Source: Gammaproteobacteria bacterium
Lineage (GTDB): Bacteria > Pseudomonadota > Gammaproteobacteria > Pseudomonadales > Azotimanducaceae
Assembly: GCA_030432795.1 (NCBI GenBank)
Contig: JAUILW010000169.1
Span: 1-7,026 of the forward strand
Direction of reading: 5' to 3'
DNA length: 7,026 nt
Shown here: one piece after another, positions 5,807 through 7,026 of the stretch
Layout of the letters: each line of letters begins with the position of its first letter
Numbering within the stretch: position 1 is the first letter of the stretch
The notes under the pieces: model-generated
Seen by the model: only the letters and a program-made list of their open reading frames with translations
What the model was told of the DNA's origin: nothing
Databases searched by the model: none
Position numbers and translations under genes: made by a program

Positions 5807-6564
5807 TGGCGCTGCTCCTCGCAGGGGTGGGCAAAGACGAAGGAGACGTTATCCTGGGCGGCTCCGGCAAGGCAGTTGCGCAGTGCCCGTTCGGATGCGG
5901 CGGAAACATCCAGACGCAAGCAATCGGCCAGCTCTTTGCTGGCGAGCTCGCGGTACAGACCGTCTGTGCACAAGACGTAACGGTCATTGGGCTCCACGTC
6001 GAACACCACGATGTCCAGATGCAGAGGTCCCTGTCCGCCGACGGCTCGGGTAACGATGTTGGTGTTGGCGTTCATCGCCTCCTCCTCACTGACGGCGCCC
6101 GCGTCTAGGAGGTCAGCGATGGGGTTGTGATCCCGCGTAATCTGTTCGAGCTCGCCGGCGCGCAACCTGTACAGCCGGCTGTCACCAGCCCAAAGGACCA
6201 CGCCAAGGGTGTCGAGCGCCATCATGGCGACGACGGTGCTACCCACAGTTTCGCCGTTGAATCTGACTTCGGCGTAGCGCCGCAGGGCATCGTTGACGTC
6301 GAGGAGCGTGTCTTCCACTGCATCGACACGGGCTGCCAGATCGCCCGGTGCCGCCACACGCGCCAGCGCATCGACGATGGCGGTACTCGCATAGTCACCA
6401 GCCTCGTGGCCACCCATGCCGTCGGCCACCGCCCAGAGCCCCCGCTCCGGACAGGCCAGCACAGCGTCCTCATTGACCTTACGTACGTTACCCTTGTGCG
6501 TGGCGTGGGCACTCACCCAACGGTAGGGACGCGCCGGCTGCGTTGGTGCAATGGCTTCAGACAT
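5803..6564 (-). CDS. PP2C-family Ser/Thr protein phosphatase
   Basis: This 253-residue protein is a complete single-domain PPM/PP2C phosphatase that removes phosphate from Ser/Thr, using two metal ions. Motifs from ATG 6564: R28 followed by NED (31-33), ADGMGGHEAG with metal ligand Asp48, GSTVV (108-112), AGDSRLYRLRAGEL around Asp128, CTDGLY with Asp201, and DNVSFV with Asp238. There is no signal peptide or membrane segment, so it is cytoplasmic. The frame extends upstream to TTG 6606, but ATG 6564 is preferred: the extra residues have no family match and this start overlaps the FHA gene stop by 8 nt. Its own Shine-Dalgarno is weak, so translation probably depends on coupling. It should oppose the downstream kinase. 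Confidence 0.93.
   Translation of the reverse strand: MSEAIAPTQPARPYRWVSAHATHKGNVRKVNEDAVLACPERGLWAVADGMGGHEAGDYASTAIVDALARVAAPGDLAARVDAVEDTLLDVNDALRRYAEVRFNGETVGSTVVAMMALDTLGVVLWAGDSRLYRLRAGELEQITRDHNPIADLLDAGAVSEEEAMNANTNIVTRAVGGQGPLHLDIVVFDVEPNDRYVLCTDGLYRELASKELADCLRLDVSAASERALRNCLAGAAQDNVSFVFAHPCEEQRQ
5815..5820 (-). promoter_or_regulatory. ribosome binding site for the kinase GTG start
   Basis: GAGGAG on the minus strand lies eight bases before GTG 5806, inside the last codons of the phosphatase gene. It supports GTG 5806 as the true kinase start, although that codon is not ATG. Confidence 0.7.
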
Positions 6565-6904
6565 GCTTGAACCGCACCGCACGCTCCTCGGTGAGCGGCT
6601 CGCCAAAACTGACTATGCCTTCGCCCCACAGTGGCACGCGTTGCCGGTGCACCAGGCGAACGTGACCATCTTCCGTCTGCAGGTAGGTGCCGTTGGTGGA
6701 CCGATCGATGAGTTCGAACTGGCCGCTGCGGCTATTCAGGGCAAGCTGCGCATGGATGCGCGACACGCAACCCGGACGCAGCCGCAGGTCTGCACCATAG
6801 CCACGCCCGACGATGAGCCCGCCTTCTTCAACGATGATTTCCCGGCCTTGCCAGATCAGCAGAAGTTGTGATGCTCCGCCAATCGCACCGCGCAGTGCTT
6901 CCAT
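6557..6904 (-). CDS. single-domain FHA protein
   Basis: This 115-residue protein is almost wholly one forkhead-associated domain, which binds phosphothreonine peptides. The hallmark residues are present: GR at 33-34, SRIH at 48-51 with phosphate-contacting Ser48 and Arg49, and DRSTNGTY at 67-74 with Asn71. No other domain or membrane segment is fused. The start is well fixed: an in-frame TGA lies two codons upstream of ATG 6904, and a partial AGG Shine-Dalgarno precedes it. It is first in an operon with the phosphatase, kinase and SHOCT-like protein, so the likely ligands are autophosphorylated sites on the kinase or its substrates. FHA proteins of this kind also occur in type VI secretion loci, but nothing else here points that way. 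Confidence 0.9.
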   Translation of the reverse strand: MEALRGAIGGASQLLLIWQGREIIVEEGGLIVGRGYGADLRLRPGCVSRIHAQLALNSRSGQFELIDRSTNGTYLQTEDGHVRLVHRQRVPLWGEGIVSFGEPLTEERAVRFKHV

Positions 6905-7026
6905 GCTTCAGCCTGTACGCCTTAACCCACTCTGGGCCCGATAGGGGAAGAATAGGAAAGGCGCGGCAGAAGTTGCGTGATGCGGTTCACCCTTTCGCCG
7001 CGGGCACGGCGCAGGGGGTATAACGC
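6905..7026. other. upstream region of the FHA operon, to window end
   Basis: These 122 bases hold no supported gene and should include the promoter of the minus-strand operon. I see no convincing -35/-10 pair: a TATTCT near 6950 on the minus strand lacks a -35 match. On the plus strand TATAAC at 7019-7024 could be the -10 of a gene beyond the window, also without a good -35. Confidence 0.5.

Overview
The window is about 60% G+C and has densely packed genes with overlapping starts and stops. The protein families (DUF6279 lipoprotein, YkvA/DUF1232, free-standing PspC domain, kinase with a C-terminal sulfatase-modifying-factor-like domain) suggest a gamma-proteobacterial chromosome. The genus is not recognisable from the sequence alone. 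There is no sign of phage, insertion sequence, rRNA, tRNA or CRISPR.

Layout. (A) 1-694, plus strand: the probable 3' tail of an upstream gene with a 12-bp tandem repeat, then a 69-residue PspC-domain membrane protein and a 116-residue lipoprotein with a BamE/SmpA-like C-terminal pattern. (B) 701-2725, minus strand, convergent with A across a 6-bp gap: a class I glutamine amidotransferase, then a YkvA-type membrane protein, then a DUF6279 lipoprotein, with overlapping junctions. (C) 2726-3035: a 310-bp gap, the only substantial non-coding stretch. It holds a roughly 20% G+C core, three inverted repeats and a cluster of DnaA-box-like 9-mers. (D) 3036-6904, minus strand: a four-gene phosphosignalling operon in the order FHA protein, PP2C phosphatase, transmembrane Ser/Thr kinase, small SHOCT-like tail-anchored protein. 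All three junctions overlap (8, 4 and 4 nt).

How the genes may work together. Operon D contains a complete writer/eraser/reader set: kinase, phosphatase and phosphothreonine-binding FHA module, plus a small membrane protein. The kinase domain is predicted to be cytoplasmic. A single membrane segment leads to a long helical, Cys-containing outer part ending in a degenerate FGE/SUMF-like domain, which suggests a sensor facing the periplasm. Similar kinase/phosphatase/FHA sets often accompany type VI secretion loci, but no secretion gene lies in this window. Groups A and B look like cell-envelope maintenance genes (PspC, two lipoproteins, YkvA).

The least expected signal is in gap C. The only two perfect TTATNCACA 9-mers I could find by eye in the window both fall there, with a third one-mismatch copy 12 bp from one of them, and they flank the AT-rich core.
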